Shown here in pieces: positions 23,600 through 31,443 of a stretch of 37,443 bases of DNA; position 1 is the stretch's first letter, and every line of letters begins with the position of its first letter. The DNA is from JBFGCA01 sp041567315 (GTDB lineage: Bacteria > Acidobacteriota > Thermoanaerobaculia > Multivoradales > JAHEKO01). The DNA is taken from NCBI GenBank assembly GCA_041567315.1, contig JBFGCA010000039.1, forward strand, positions 1-37,443, given 5' to 3'. Both the position numbers and the translations under genes were made by a program. Under the pieces are notes generated by a model. That model saw nothing but the letters and a program-made list of their open reading frames with translations, had not been told where the DNA came from and searched no databases.

Positions 23600-24300
23600 C
23601 GGCCGCGACTGTAGCGCAGCACCGTCCAGAGGATCTTGTAGCCGGCGAGCACCGTGCCTTTCACGGTGCCGGTGATCTTGGAGACCCCCACCCGTCGGCG
23701 GTAGCTCACCGGCACCTCGGTGACCCTCAGGCCGTGCCGCAGCGCCTTGACCTGCATCTCGGCGGTCCAGCCGAAGTCCGGGTCGCGCATCCCGAGCCGC
23801 TCGAGCGCCGGCCAGCGCACCGCGCGGAACGGTCCCAGATCGGTGTAGCGGTGGCCGTAGAGCAGCCGGATCAGCAGGCAGGCGACCAGGTTGCCGGCCC
23901 GCGCCTGGGGGAGGAGCGCCCCCGGCTCGCGCCGGCCCAGGAGCCGCGAGCCGACGACCAGGTCGGCCTCGCCGTCGAGGATCGGCCGCACCAGCGCGGG
24001 CAGCTCCTCCGGGTGGTCGGAGAAGTCGGCGTCGAGGAAGACGACGACGTCGGGCGGATCGTGGCGGCGCAGATGGTCGAGGCCGGCGAGACAGGCGCTG
24101 CCGTAGCCCGGCCGCGACGCCTCGACCACCGTCGCCCCGCCCTCGCGCGCCACCCGGGCGGTGCCGTCGCGCGAGCCGTTGTCGCTGACCACCACGCGGC
24201 AGACCGGTGGCCGCGGGATGGCGGCCAGCACCAGGGGGAGCGAGCGCTCCTCGTCGAGGGCGGGGATCAGGACGTCGATCGCGGCCGGCGGGGAAGGCAT
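23596..24300 (-). CDS. Family 2 glycosyltransferase (polyprenyl-phosphate sugar transferase-like)
   Basis: The 234-residue GT-A fold protein has IDVLIPALDEERSLPLVLAA at the N-terminus, VVVSDNGSRDGTARVA, RPGYGSACLAGLDHL, the metal-binding FLDADFSDHPEELP and GSRLLGRREPGAL. It lacks long C-terminal membrane helices, although GNLVACLLIRLLYG and GTVLAGYKILWTVLRY are hydrophobic enough to touch the membrane. It resembles DPM1-like enzymes that load a sugar onto a polyprenyl-phosphate carrier. ATG 24300 is preferred; an upstream in-frame start would add a Pro/Ser-rich stretch over the divergent promoter region. It opens the minus-strand group that ends at aroC. Confidence 0.88.
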   Translation of the reverse strand: MPSPPAAIDVLIPALDEERSLPLVLAAIPRPPVCRVVVSDNGSRDGTARVAREGGATVVEASRPGYGSACLAGLDHLRRHDPPDVVVFLDADFSDHPEELPALVRPILDGEADLVVGSRLLGRREPGALLPQARAGNLVACLLIRLLYGHRYTDLGPFRAVRWPALERLGMRDPDFGWTAEMQVKALRHGLRVTEVPVSYRRRVGVSKITGTVKGTVLAGYKILWTVLRYSRGR

Positions 24301-24397
24301 CGGTGGCAGGTACGGGAGGCGGCGGGGCGGGGATGGGGAGCCGGGGCCGTGAGCCAGGGGGGCCAAGCTACCACCCACCGCGCGGGCCGGCGATTGC

Positions 24398-24403
24398 TAC
24401 ACT
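24398..24403 (+). promoter_or_regulatory. Extended -10 TGCTACACT ahead of hisS
   Basis: TACACT is preceded by TGC as in extended -10 promoters. It leaves an 80-nt leader before hisS that starts with a GC-rich hairpin (CGCGCGCC pairing with GGCGCGCG). No T-box features are seen. Confidence 0.4.
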
Positions 24404-24491
24404 GCGCGCGCCTCGCGGCGGCGCGCGTCGAGGCGGCCGCCCGAGAGGGGCGTGCCGCGGATGCGGCGTTCGTGATCGGAGAGCCTGGACC

Positions 24492-25835
24492 ATGGGTCGG
24501 CAGCTACGCTCGGTCAAGGGGACCCGCGACCTGTTGCCGCCGGAGACGGCGGCCTGGGCGGCGGTGGAGGAGACCATGCGGCGGGTGTTCGGCGGCTACG
24601 GCTACGGCGAGGTGCGCACCCCGATCCTCGAGGACACCGAGCTGTTCGTGCGCGGCGTGGGCGAGGCCACCGACATCGTCGGCAAGGAGATGTACACCTT
24701 CGACGACCGCAAGGGGCGGAGCCTCACCCTGCGCCCGGAGAGCACCGCCTCGGTGGTGCGCGCCTTCATCCAGCACGGGCTCCACCACCAGCCGCTGCCG
24801 GTCCGCCTGTACTACGTCGGGCCGCAGTTCCGCTACGAGCGCCCGCAGAAGGGGCGCTACCGGCAGTTCCACCAGATCGGCGCCGAGCTGATCGGCGACC
24901 CGGGACCGGAGACCGACGGCGAGCTGCTGCTGATGCTGCTGCGGTTCCTGGGCGCGCTCGGCTTCGAGCGGCTGGTGGTGGCGATCAACACGGTGGGCGA
25001 CGAGCCGTCGCGGGCGGCCTACCGCGAGGCGCTGCTGGCCTATCTCGGGCCGCACCGCGAGCGGCTGGGGGAGGACAGCCGGCGGCGGCTGGAGACCAAC
25101 CCGCTCCGCATCCTGGACACCAAGGATCCCCAAGAGCGCAGACTGCTGAAGGCGGCACCGCGGCTCGACGACTCCCTCAATCCCGAGAGCCGCGACCACT
25201 TCGCCGGCGTGCTGGCGGTGCTCGATCGCTTCGGCGTCGCCTACCGCGTCGAGCCGCGGCTGGTGCGCGGCCTCGACTACTACAGCCGCACCGTCTTCGA
25301 GATCGTCGCCGAGGGGCTGGGCGCGCAGGACGCCATCGTCGGCGGCGGGCGGTACGACGGCCTGATGGCCGACCTGGGCGGGCCCGACCTGCCGGGGATC
25401 GGCTTCGCCATCGGTCTGGACCGGCTGCTCGAAGTGCTGCCGGCGCGCTTTGCCGAGCGCGCCGCGCCGGCTCCGCCGGTCACCGTGGTGGCGGTCGGCG
25501 GGGTGGCGGCGGGCGAGGCGCTGGCGGTGGCCGAGGAGCTGCGCGACGCCGGGCTGGCGGCGGTGGCCGAGCTGGGCGGGCGCTCGGTCAAGGCGGCGCT
25601 CAAGCGGGCGGCCAAGGCCGGCACCCGCTGGGTGGCGCTGCTGGGCGCCGACGAGCTGGCGGCCGGCACGGTGACGCTCCGCGACCTGGCGGAGGGGTCC
25701 CAGGAGAGCTGCCCGCGCTCCGAGCTGCCGGCCCGCCTGACCGCCGGGCTGCCGGCCGCGGAGGCACCGGCACGCCCGGAGACCTCCGCGCCGCGGGCCC
25801 GGGCCGGCGACGGGCGGCCGGTGAGGGTGCGATGA
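24492..25835 (+). CDS. hisS: Histidyl-tRNA synthetase
   Basis: The 447-residue class II synthetase charges tRNA-His. The class II motif 1 region (KGTRDLLPPE and YGEVRTPILEDTELF), motif 2 (VRLYYVGPQFRYERPQKGRY and RQFHQIGAELIG), the histidine-specific LVRGLDYYSRTVFEI and motif 3 (GIGFAIGLDRLLEVL) are present, followed by the anticodon-binding domain (VTVVAVGGVAAGEALAVAEE and GGRSVKAALKRAAKAG). The last 40 or so residues are a Pro/Ala/Arg-rich extension. The ATG at 24492 gives the conserved start; earlier in-frame codons lie in the leader. It overlaps aspS by 4 bp, a hisS-aspS pairing common in many bacteria. Confidence 0.97.
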   Translation: MGRQLRSVKGTRDLLPPETAAWAAVEETMRRVFGGYGYGEVRTPILEDTELFVRGVGEATDIVGKEMYTFDDRKGRSLTLRPESTASVVRAFIQHGLHHQPLPVRLYYVGPQFRYERPQKGRYRQFHQIGAELIGDPGPETDGELLLMLLRFLGALGFERLVVAINTVGDEPSRAAYREALLAYLGPHRERLGEDSRRRLETNPLRILDTKDPQERRLLKAAPRLDDSLNPESRDHFAGVLAVLDRFGVAYRVEPRLVRGLDYYSRTVFEIVAEGLGAQDAIVGGGRYDGLMADLGGPDLPGIGFAIGLDRLLEVLPARFAERAAPAPPVTVVAVGGVAAGEALAVAEELRDAGLAAVAELGGRSVKAALKRAAKAGTRWVALLGADELAAGTVTLRDLAEGSQESCPRSELPARLTAGLPAAEAPARPETSAPRARAGDGRPVRVR

Positions 25836-27601
25836 AGCGGCGCGGCGCCGGCACCCTGGGTCGCGACGACCTGGGGCGGCGGGTCCTGCTCCAGGCCTGG
25901 GTCTTCCGCCGGCGCGACCACGCCGGGGTGACCTTCCTCAACCTCCGCGATCGCAGCGGGGTGGTGCAGGTGGTGGTGCGCGCCGAGGAGCAGCCCGAGG
26001 CCGCGGCGGTGCTCGATCCGGTGCGGGTGGAGTGGGTGGTGGAGGTCGAGGGCACGGTGGTCGCCCGCACCCCCGAGAACGTCAACCCCGAGATGGCCAC
26101 CGGCGAGGTCGAGGTGGTGGCCGAGCGGGCGGCGGTGCTGGCCCGCTCGGAGCCGCTGCCGCTGGCCGCCGAGGGCAAGGGGGAGGTCACCGAGGAGACG
26201 CGGCTCAAGTACCGCTATCTGGACCTCAGGCGCCCGGCGCTGCAGCGCAACCTGGAGCTGCGGCACCGGGTCACCCTGGAGGTGCTCAAGCACTTCGACG
26301 AGCACGGCTTCGTCCACGTCGAGACCCCGATCCTGACCCGCTCTACCCCCGAGGGGGCGCGCGACTACCTGGTCCCCAGCCGCATCCACGGTGGCAGCTT
26401 CTACGCCCTGCCGCAGTCGCCGCAGCTCTTCAAGCAGATCCTGATGGTGGCGGGCCTCGAGCGCTACGTGCAGATCGCCCGCTGCTTCAGAGACGAAGAC
26501 CTGCGGCACGACCGTCAGCCCGAGTTCACCCAGATCGACGTCGAGATGTCGTTCCCGACCGAAGAGGAGCTGTTCGAGCTGGTCGAGGGGCTCTTCGAGC
26601 GGCTGTTCGAGCTGGTCGGGGTCGGCGTCGAGCGCCCCTTCCCGCGGCTTTCCTGGAGCGAAGCGATGCGGCGCTACGGCAGCGACCGGCCCGACCTGCG
26701 CTTTGGACTGGAGATCGCCGACCTCGGCGCCGAGCTGGGCGAGAGCGGGTTCCGGGGCTTCCAGAGGGCGGTGGAGGAGGGCGGCGTGGTGCGGGGGGTG
26801 CGGGTCCCCGGCGGCGCCGGCGCCAGCCGCAAGCAGGTCGACGGCTGGGCGGCGCTGGCCCGCCGGCATGGCGCCGCCGGGGTGCTGGCCCTGCGGCGGG
26901 CCGCAGGCGGCGAGGTGCAGTTCCAGGTCAAGGGGGCGCTCAGCGACGCCGAAGCCGGCGCCGCCGCCGCCAAGCTGGAGCTCGAAGAGGGCGACCTCGG
27001 GCTGCTGGCGGCGGGGCCCGAGCCGCAGGTGGCGGTGGCGCTCGGCGCGCTGCGGGTCGAGACCGCCCGCGAGCAGGGGCTGATCCCCGAAGGGCGGACC
27101 GCGTTTCTGTGGGTGACCGAGTTCCCGCTGGTCGAGTGGGACGCCGAGGCCCGGCGCTGGGCGCCCCGGCATCACCCGTTCACCTCACCCGACCCGCGCG
27201 ACCTCGAGCTGCTGGACGCCGACCCCGGGGCGGTGCGGGCGCGGGCCTACGACGTGGTGCTCAACGGGGTGGAGCTGGGCGGCGGCTCGATCCGTATCCA
27301 CGACCGCGAGCTGCAGGAGCGCGCCTTCGCGCTGCTGGGGATCGGGCGCGACGAGGCGCAGGCGCGGTTCGGCTTCCTGCTGGACGCGCTCCGCTACGGG
27401 GCGCCGCCGCACGGCGGTCTGGCGCTGGGTCTCGACCGCATCGTCATGTTGATGGCCGGGGCGGGCTCACTGCGCGACGTCATCGCCTTCCCCAAGACCA
27501 CCTCGGCGGCCTGTCTGATGACCGACGCCCCCTCCGCGGTGAGCGTCGAGCAGCTCCGCGAGCTGAGCCTCGGCTCGCCGGCCGCCGAGCCCGAAGGCTG
27601 A
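25832..27601 (+). CDS. aspS: Aspartyl-tRNA synthetase (bacterial type)
   Basis: The 589-residue protein has the N-terminal OB-fold anticodon domain (GRRVLLQAWVFRRRDHAGVT), class II motif 1 (HGFVHVETPILTRSTPEGAR), the aspartate loop YALPQSPQLFKQILMVAGLE, motif 2 (RCFRDEDLRHDRQPEFTQID), the bacterial GAD insertion (about residues 290-410) and motif 3 (GGLALGLDRIVMLMAG). The length and the GAD domain mark the bacterial form. Whether it also charges tRNA-Asn cannot be decided. It is coupled to hisS by an ATGA overlap and lies 4 nt ahead of aroB. Confidence 0.97.
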   Translation: MKRRGAGTLGRDDLGRRVLLQAWVFRRRDHAGVTFLNLRDRSGVVQVVVRAEEQPEAAAVLDPVRVEWVVEVEGTVVARTPENVNPEMATGEVEVVAERAAVLARSEPLPLAAEGKGEVTEETRLKYRYLDLRRPALQRNLELRHRVTLEVLKHFDEHGFVHVETPILTRSTPEGARDYLVPSRIHGGSFYALPQSPQLFKQILMVAGLERYVQIARCFRDEDLRHDRQPEFTQIDVEMSFPTEEELFELVEGLFERLFELVGVGVERPFPRLSWSEAMRRYGSDRPDLRFGLEIADLGAELGESGFRGFQRAVEEGGVVRGVRVPGGAGASRKQVDGWAALARRHGAAGVLALRRAAGGEVQFQVKGALSDAEAGAAAAKLELEEGDLGLLAAGPEPQVAVALGALRVETAREQGLIPEGRTAFLWVTEFPLVEWDAEARRWAPRHHPFTSPDPRDLELLDADPGAVRARAYDVVLNGVELGGGSIRIHDRELQERAFALLGIGRDEAQARFGFLLDALRYGAPPHGGLALGLDRIVMLMAGAGSLRDVIAFPKTTSAACLMTDAPSAVSVEQLRELSLGSPAAEPEG

Positions 27602-27605
27602 GCCG

Positions 27606-28826
27606 TTGACGGGGTCGGGCGCGCCCGGTTCTCGGCGGCCCGCCGATGACCGGCGCAGGTCCAGCCGGCCGGCCTCTCGGCAACCCGGTTTCGGGACCGC
27701 GGGCGCCGACCGTCCGGCGGCTCACCGGCTGACCCTGCGCCACGACCGCGGCGAGACCGGCATCCGGATCGCCGCCGGCGCGCTGGCCGGCACCGCCGCC
27801 GAGCTCGAGCCGTGGCTGGCCGGCCGCGCCGTCTTCGTGATCACCAGCCGGCCGGTCCACGAGCTGCACGGCCGGGCGCTCGAGCCGCTCGGCCGCCCGG
27901 CGGCGCGCTGGCAGTTGCTCGAGGTCCCCGACGGCGAGGCCGCCAAGACCCCCGAGGTGGCGGGCGGGCTGTGGGAGCGGCTGCTCGCCGCCGGCGGCAA
28001 GCGCGACAGCCGGGTGCTGGCCTTCGGCGGCGGCACCGTCGGCGACCTGGCGGGGTTCGTCGCCGGGGGCTTCCTGCGCGGTGTCGAGTACGCGCAGCTC
28101 CCCACGACCCTCCTCGCCCAGGTGGACGCGGCGATCGGCGGCAAGACCGGCGTCAACCTGCCGGCCGGCAAGAACACCGTCGGGCTGTTCCACCACCCGC
28201 GCTGGGTGGTGGCCGACACCTCGCTGCTCGCCACCCTGCCGGTGGCCGAGCGGCGCTCGGGACTGGTCGAGGCGATCAAGATGGGAGCGGTGCTGGACCG
28301 GGGGCTGTTCGAGCGCCTGGAGAGCGCCGCCGAGACCCTGCTCGGCCCCGACCCCGGCGCGCTGGCCGAAGCGGCGGCGCCGCTGGTGGCGGCGGCGGTG
28401 GCGGCCAAGGTGGCGGTGGTCGAGCGCGACCCCCGCGAGGGGGGCGAGCGCCGTCTGCTCAACTTCGGGCACACGCTGGGCCACGCCCTGGAGAGCGCCG
28501 CCGGCTACCGCGGCCTGCTGCACGGCGACGCCGTCGCCTACGGGATGCTCTTCGCGCTGCGCCTGGCGACCGAGACGGCGGCGGGCCCGGCCTCCGAGCT
28601 GGCCGACAGGCTGCCCGCTCTCCTCGCCCGGCTCGGCCTGCCGCCGCTGCCCGCCGTGAACGCCCAGGACCTCCTCAAGCTCATGCGCGGCGACAAGAAG
28701 TCCCGCGAGGGTGGGCTGGCCTGGGTGCTACCCGGATCCCTCGGCTCGGGTCGCGTGGTCGAGGCCGTTCCCGAGGATCGGGTGCGACGCGAGCTCGAGC
28801 GCTTCCTCGTCGATCCCTGGGGTTAG
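27606..28826 (+). CDS. aroB: 3-dehydroquinate synthase
   Basis: The 406-residue protein makes 3-dehydroquinate from DAHP, the second shikimate step, with NAD and zinc. Conserved parts are EAAKTPEVAGGLWERLL, the NAD site FGGGTVGDLAGFVAGGFLRG, the LPTTLLAQVDAAIGGKTGVN loop, KNTVGLFHHPRWV, the zinc ligand region RSGLVEAIKMGA and NFGHTLGHALE, then LLHGDAVAYGM. The first 40 residues are Arg/Pro/Ser-rich and not part of the fold. The TTG start at 27606 has no good ribosome binding site, but no better start precedes the domain. It follows aspS by 4 nt. Confidence 0.95.
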   Translation: MTGSGAPGSRRPADDRRRSSRPASRQPGFGTAGADRPAAHRLTLRHDRGETGIRIAAGALAGTAAELEPWLAGRAVFVITSRPVHELHGRALEPLGRPAARWQLLEVPDGEAAKTPEVAGGLWERLLAAGGKRDSRVLAFGGGTVGDLAGFVAGGFLRGVEYAQLPTTLLAQVDAAIGGKTGVNLPAGKNTVGLFHHPRWVVADTSLLATLPVAERRSGLVEAIKMGAVLDRGLFERLESAAETLLGPDPGALAEAAAPLVAAAVAAKVAVVERDPREGGERRLLNFGHTLGHALESAAGYRGLLHGDAVAYGMLFALRLATETAAGPASELADRLPALLARLGLPPLPAVNAQDLLKLMRGDKKSREGGLAWVLPGSLGSGRVVEAVPEDRVRRELERFLVDPWG

Positions 28827-28829
28827 AAT
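28824..28829 (+). promoter_or_regulatory. -10 hexamer TAGAAT, leaderless start
   Basis: TAGAAT overlaps the aroB stop codon and ends 10 nt before the ATG at 28840. It gives the HD-GYP gene its own promoter despite the 13-nt gap to aroB. Confidence 0.5.
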
Positions 28830-28839
28830 CGGTCCACGG

Positions 28840-30630
28840 ATGAGCCCCTCCAGGAAGCTCCTCGGGCGGCTGCGGCTGCGTCACTTCCTGTTCCTGTTGC
28901 TGCTGCTATCGGGCATCGTCCCGCTGGCGGTGAGCAGCCTGCTGCTGATCCTGCAGAACCGCGAGATCCTCGAGACCCAGGAGAAGAGCTACCTCACCCG
29001 CTCGGCGCAGTTCCTGTCGCTCGAGCTCGACGGCTCGCTGGTCGCCCTGCGGCGCCAGCAGGCCCAGCTCGGGGAGGCGGTGCTGGCGGCGCCGGCCGAG
29101 GGGCCGGTGAGCGAGAAGCTCCGGCAGCCCTGGGTGGGCCGTCTGCTCCGCGAGTTCCTGGCCTCGAACCCCAGCCTGGTGGCGGTGCGGCTGCTGGACC
29201 TCCAGGGGGTCGGCCCCTACTCGGCGGCCGCCGAGCTGCCCGCGCCGCTGGTCGAGGCGATGGACGAGGCCCACGCCGCCGCGCTGGCGGGCGCCGCACC
29301 GGTCTACCGCTTCCTGGTGCTGCCCGAGACCGGCGACCCGGTGGCGGTGGCGGTGGTGCCGGTGGGGGTGGCGGCGGCCGGGGCGGCCGGCGGTGACGGC
29401 GAGCCCCGGCTGGTGGTCGAGGCGGCGATGCGGCTGCGGCGCATGGAGACCGAGTTCCAGCGCGAGGCGCAGGGCGACGCCGGCGTCTTCCTGATCGGTC
29501 GCGATGGCCGCTTGCTGTGGTCGGGCGAGGCCTCGGAGGCGATGCGGCGGGCGGTCGAGAGCTCGCGACTGGTCACCGATTTCGTCGAGGCGCCGCTCAA
29601 CATGACCCAGGAGTACACGCTGGAGCTGGAGGGCGGCGCCCGCCGGATGCTCGGCCGGGTGAGCCCGGTGGAGGAGGCCGGGTGGGGCGTGGTGGTCCAG
29701 CGGCCGGCGGCGGCGGCCTTCGCGGCGGTCGACGAGATGGTGCTCAAGACCGCGCTCTCGACCGGCGTGCTGCTGGCCCTGGCGCTGGTCATCGCCGCCC
29801 TCGCCACCCGCACGGTGAGCCGCCCGATCCAGCAGCTCGCCGACACCACCCACGAGATCGCCACCGGCAACTTCGGCAAGCGGGTCGAGAGGCCGGTGCT
29901 GGGGCGCGAGATCCGCGAGCTGGCCGAGGACTTCAACCGCATGAGCGGGACGGTCCAGGAGTACGTCGGCCGCCTGCAGCGCGCGGCGCAGGAGAACCGC
30001 GAGCTGTTCATCGGCCTGATGCGCTCCTTCGTGGCGGCGATCGACGCCAAGGACCCCTACACCCGCGGCCACTCCGAGCGGGTGGCGGCCTACAGCCGCA
30101 CCATCTCCAAGCACCTGGGTCTGGCCGAGGACGTGCAGCACCGGGTGTGGGTCGGTGCCCTGCTCCACGACGTCGGCAAGATCGGCATCGAGGACCGCAT
30201 CCTCACCAAGGGCGGCGTGCTCTCCGAGGAGGAGTACGAGCAGATGAAGCTCCACCCGGTGATCGGCGCCCAGATCATGAGCCGGATCGAGCAGCTCAAG
30301 GCGATGATCCCCGCCATCCGCTGGCACCACGAGGCCTGGAACGGGCGCGGCTACCCCGACGGCCTCAAGGGCGAGCAGATCCCGCTGATGGCGCGGATCG
30401 TCGGCGTCGCCGACACCTTCGACGCCATCACCACCAACCGCCCCTACCAGCGCGCCTACGACACCGAGTTCGCGGTAGAGACCATCACCCGGCTGGCCGG
30501 AGCGCGCTTCGACGCCAAGGTCGTGACTGCCTTCCTCCAGGCCTTCCAGGCCGGCCAGATCGAGCGCCGGGCGCCGGCCCCCACCGCGCCGGCCGCGGAG
30601 CCGGAGATGCCGGCGGCGGCCTCGAGCTAG
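28840..30630 (+). CDS. Membrane-bound HD-GYP c-di-GMP phosphodiesterase with HAMP domain
   Basis: The 596-residue protein has a first transmembrane helix at about 18-38 (FLFLLLLLSGIVPLAVSSLL), a periplasmic sensor region of about 260 residues that looks like a Cache-type domain, a second helix at about 303-323 (GVLLALALVIAALATRT), a HAMP domain (SRPIQQLADTTHEIATGNFG), a short coiled coil and an HD-GYP output domain. The catalytic HD is H443-D444 in LLHDVGKIG, and the GYP motif is at about 504 in HHEAWNGRGYPDGLKGEQIP. All expected metal ligands are visible, so it should hydrolyse c-di-GMP in response to an extracytoplasmic signal. ATG 28840 is preferred because a -10 hexamer sits just upstream. 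No GGDEF domain is fused. A small roadblock-like gene follows. Confidence 0.93.
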   Translation: MSPSRKLLGRLRLRHFLFLLLLLSGIVPLAVSSLLLILQNREILETQEKSYLTRSAQFLSLELDGSLVALRRQQAQLGEAVLAAPAEGPVSEKLRQPWVGRLLREFLASNPSLVAVRLLDLQGVGPYSAAAELPAPLVEAMDEAHAAALAGAAPVYRFLVLPETGDPVAVAVVPVGVAAAGAAGGDGEPRLVVEAAMRLRRMETEFQREAQGDAGVFLIGRDGRLLWSGEASEAMRRAVESSRLVTDFVEAPLNMTQEYTLELEGGARRMLGRVSPVEEAGWGVVVQRPAAAAFAAVDEMVLKTALSTGVLLALALVIAALATRTVSRPIQQLADTTHEIATGNFGKRVERPVLGREIRELAEDFNRMSGTVQEYVGRLQRAAQENRELFIGLMRSFVAAIDAKDPYTRGHSERVAAYSRTISKHLGLAEDVQHRVWVGALLHDVGKIGIEDRILTKGGVLSEEEYEQMKLHPVIGAQIMSRIEQLKAMIPAIRWHHEAWNGRGYPDGLKGEQIPLMARIVGVADTFDAITTNRPYQRAYDTEFAVETITRLAGARFDAKVVTAFLQAFQAGQIERRAPAPTAPAAEPEMPAAASS

Positions 30631-30637
30631 TTCGACG

Positions 30638-31003
30638 ATGCCCTTCGAGGAGGTCCTTCACGAGCTGCTCGAGCAGAGCCCCGGCGCCGTCGGCGCGATG
30701 TTCATGGACGATACCGGCGAGACCGTCGGCCTGGTCTCCGAGGACCTGCCGCGGTTCGACCTGCTGGTCACCGGGGCGCGGCTCGAGATCGAGCTGCGCC
30801 GCCTCGCCGCCCTGACCGCCGACGCCCGGCTGGGCAAGGCCCGCCTGGTCCACATCGAGCGCCGCGGCCTCCACGTCCACCTCGCCGCCCTCCCCGAGGG
30901 CTACTTCCTCGCCCTCCTCCAGCGCCCCCCCGCCCTCGTCGCCCCCGCCCGCGCCCGCCTCCGCCGCGCCGCCGACCGCCTGGCCGCAGAGCTGTTCCCT
31001 TAG
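30638..31003 (+). CDS. Small roadblock/LC7-like protein
   Basis: The 121-residue protein follows the HD-GYP gene by 7 nt. Its pattern (FEEVLHELLEQSPGAVGAMF, MDDTGETVGLVSED, then a helix, a strand pair RLVHIERRGLHVHLAALPEG and YFLALLQRPPALVAPARARL) fits the roadblock/LC7 alpha-beta fold, whose members bind small GTPases or assemble as signalling modulators in bacteria. The similarity is by secondary-structure pattern and the short GAVGAMFMDDTGE match only. There is no GTPase gene nearby. Coupling to a c-di-GMP phosphodiesterase suggests a regulatory partner. Confidence 0.55.
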   Translation: MPFEEVLHELLEQSPGAVGAMFMDDTGETVGLVSEDLPRFDLLVTGARLEIELRRLAALTADARLGKARLVHIERRGLHVHLAALPEGYFLALLQRPPALVAPARARLRRAADRLAAELFP

Positions 31004-31161
31004 TTCCCTGCTGTCCACGGCGTCGCCAGCCACACCCTTTCTCTAACTTCCGCTCGCCGGTCACGACAACCAACAGCCGCCGGCCGGTCTCGACCGCCGC
31101 GCAGGAGGCGGCCGCGCGTTCATCAACCGTTGGCCCCCTCCTTGGTGCTCAGTCCACACGT
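31004..31161. other. Intergenic DNA without a recognisable gene
   Basis: The left part of the 440-nt gap between the roadblock-like gene and ftsY shows short GC-rich inverted stretches but no convincing ORF, tRNA or terminator. The rest of the gap is filled by repeat copy B and the ftsY promoter. Confidence 0.6.
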
Positions 31162-31381
31162 CGCGGGTCAGTCCGGATGACCGTGCAGGAGCCGGCCGGG
31201 GCGGGGTCCGACAGGGCCCTGGAGCCGAGCGCCTGCTCGGAGCCGCGAAGTCTTCGAGCCGTCCAGCGCTCGGCGGACAGGAGGGGCGAGCCTCCCCCTC
31301 GCATTCTGCAAGGCTCGCCCCGTGCCCAGGCGTGCCCCGCCCCGGTCGGCTCTCGCCACAGGCCTATCAAACTGACCCGCG
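31162..31381 (+). repeat. Structured dispersed repeat, copy B
   Basis: P1 pairs CGCGGGTCAGT (31162-31172) with ACTGACCCGCG (31371-31381), 11 perfect pairs. P2 pairs 31189-31206 with 31335-31352 (18 pairs, one G-U). P3 is CCGAGC-GCCT-GCTCGG at 31225-31240. P4 pairs GGGGCGAGCCT (31283-31293) with AGGCTCGCCCC (31311-31321), with a 17-nt loop. The distances P1-P2 (16 nt), P2-P4 and P2-P1 (18 nt) are identical to copy A. Between the copies P4 has three compensatory pair changes and P1 three. It lies between the roadblock-like gene and ftsY, in the direction of both. Confidence 0.8.
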
Positions 31382-31428
31382 CCCCGGCGATACGCGTTGC
31401 CGCGTTGCCGCGTTGCCATCCCAGCCGC

Positions 31429-31434
31429 TACCAT
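31429..31434 (+). promoter_or_regulatory. -10 hexamer TACCAT, leaderless start of ftsY
   Basis: TACCAT ends 9 nt before the ATG at 31444, with no ribosome binding site between. It means that repeat copy B is probably not part of the ftsY mRNA. Confidence 0.45.
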
Positions 31435-31443
31435 CGTCCCGCC

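Noticed and set aside
24403..24491. T-box riboswitch ahead of hisS
   Set aside because: The leader is about 80 nt, has no T-box sequence and no terminator/antiterminator pair; only a single GC-rich hairpin is seen.
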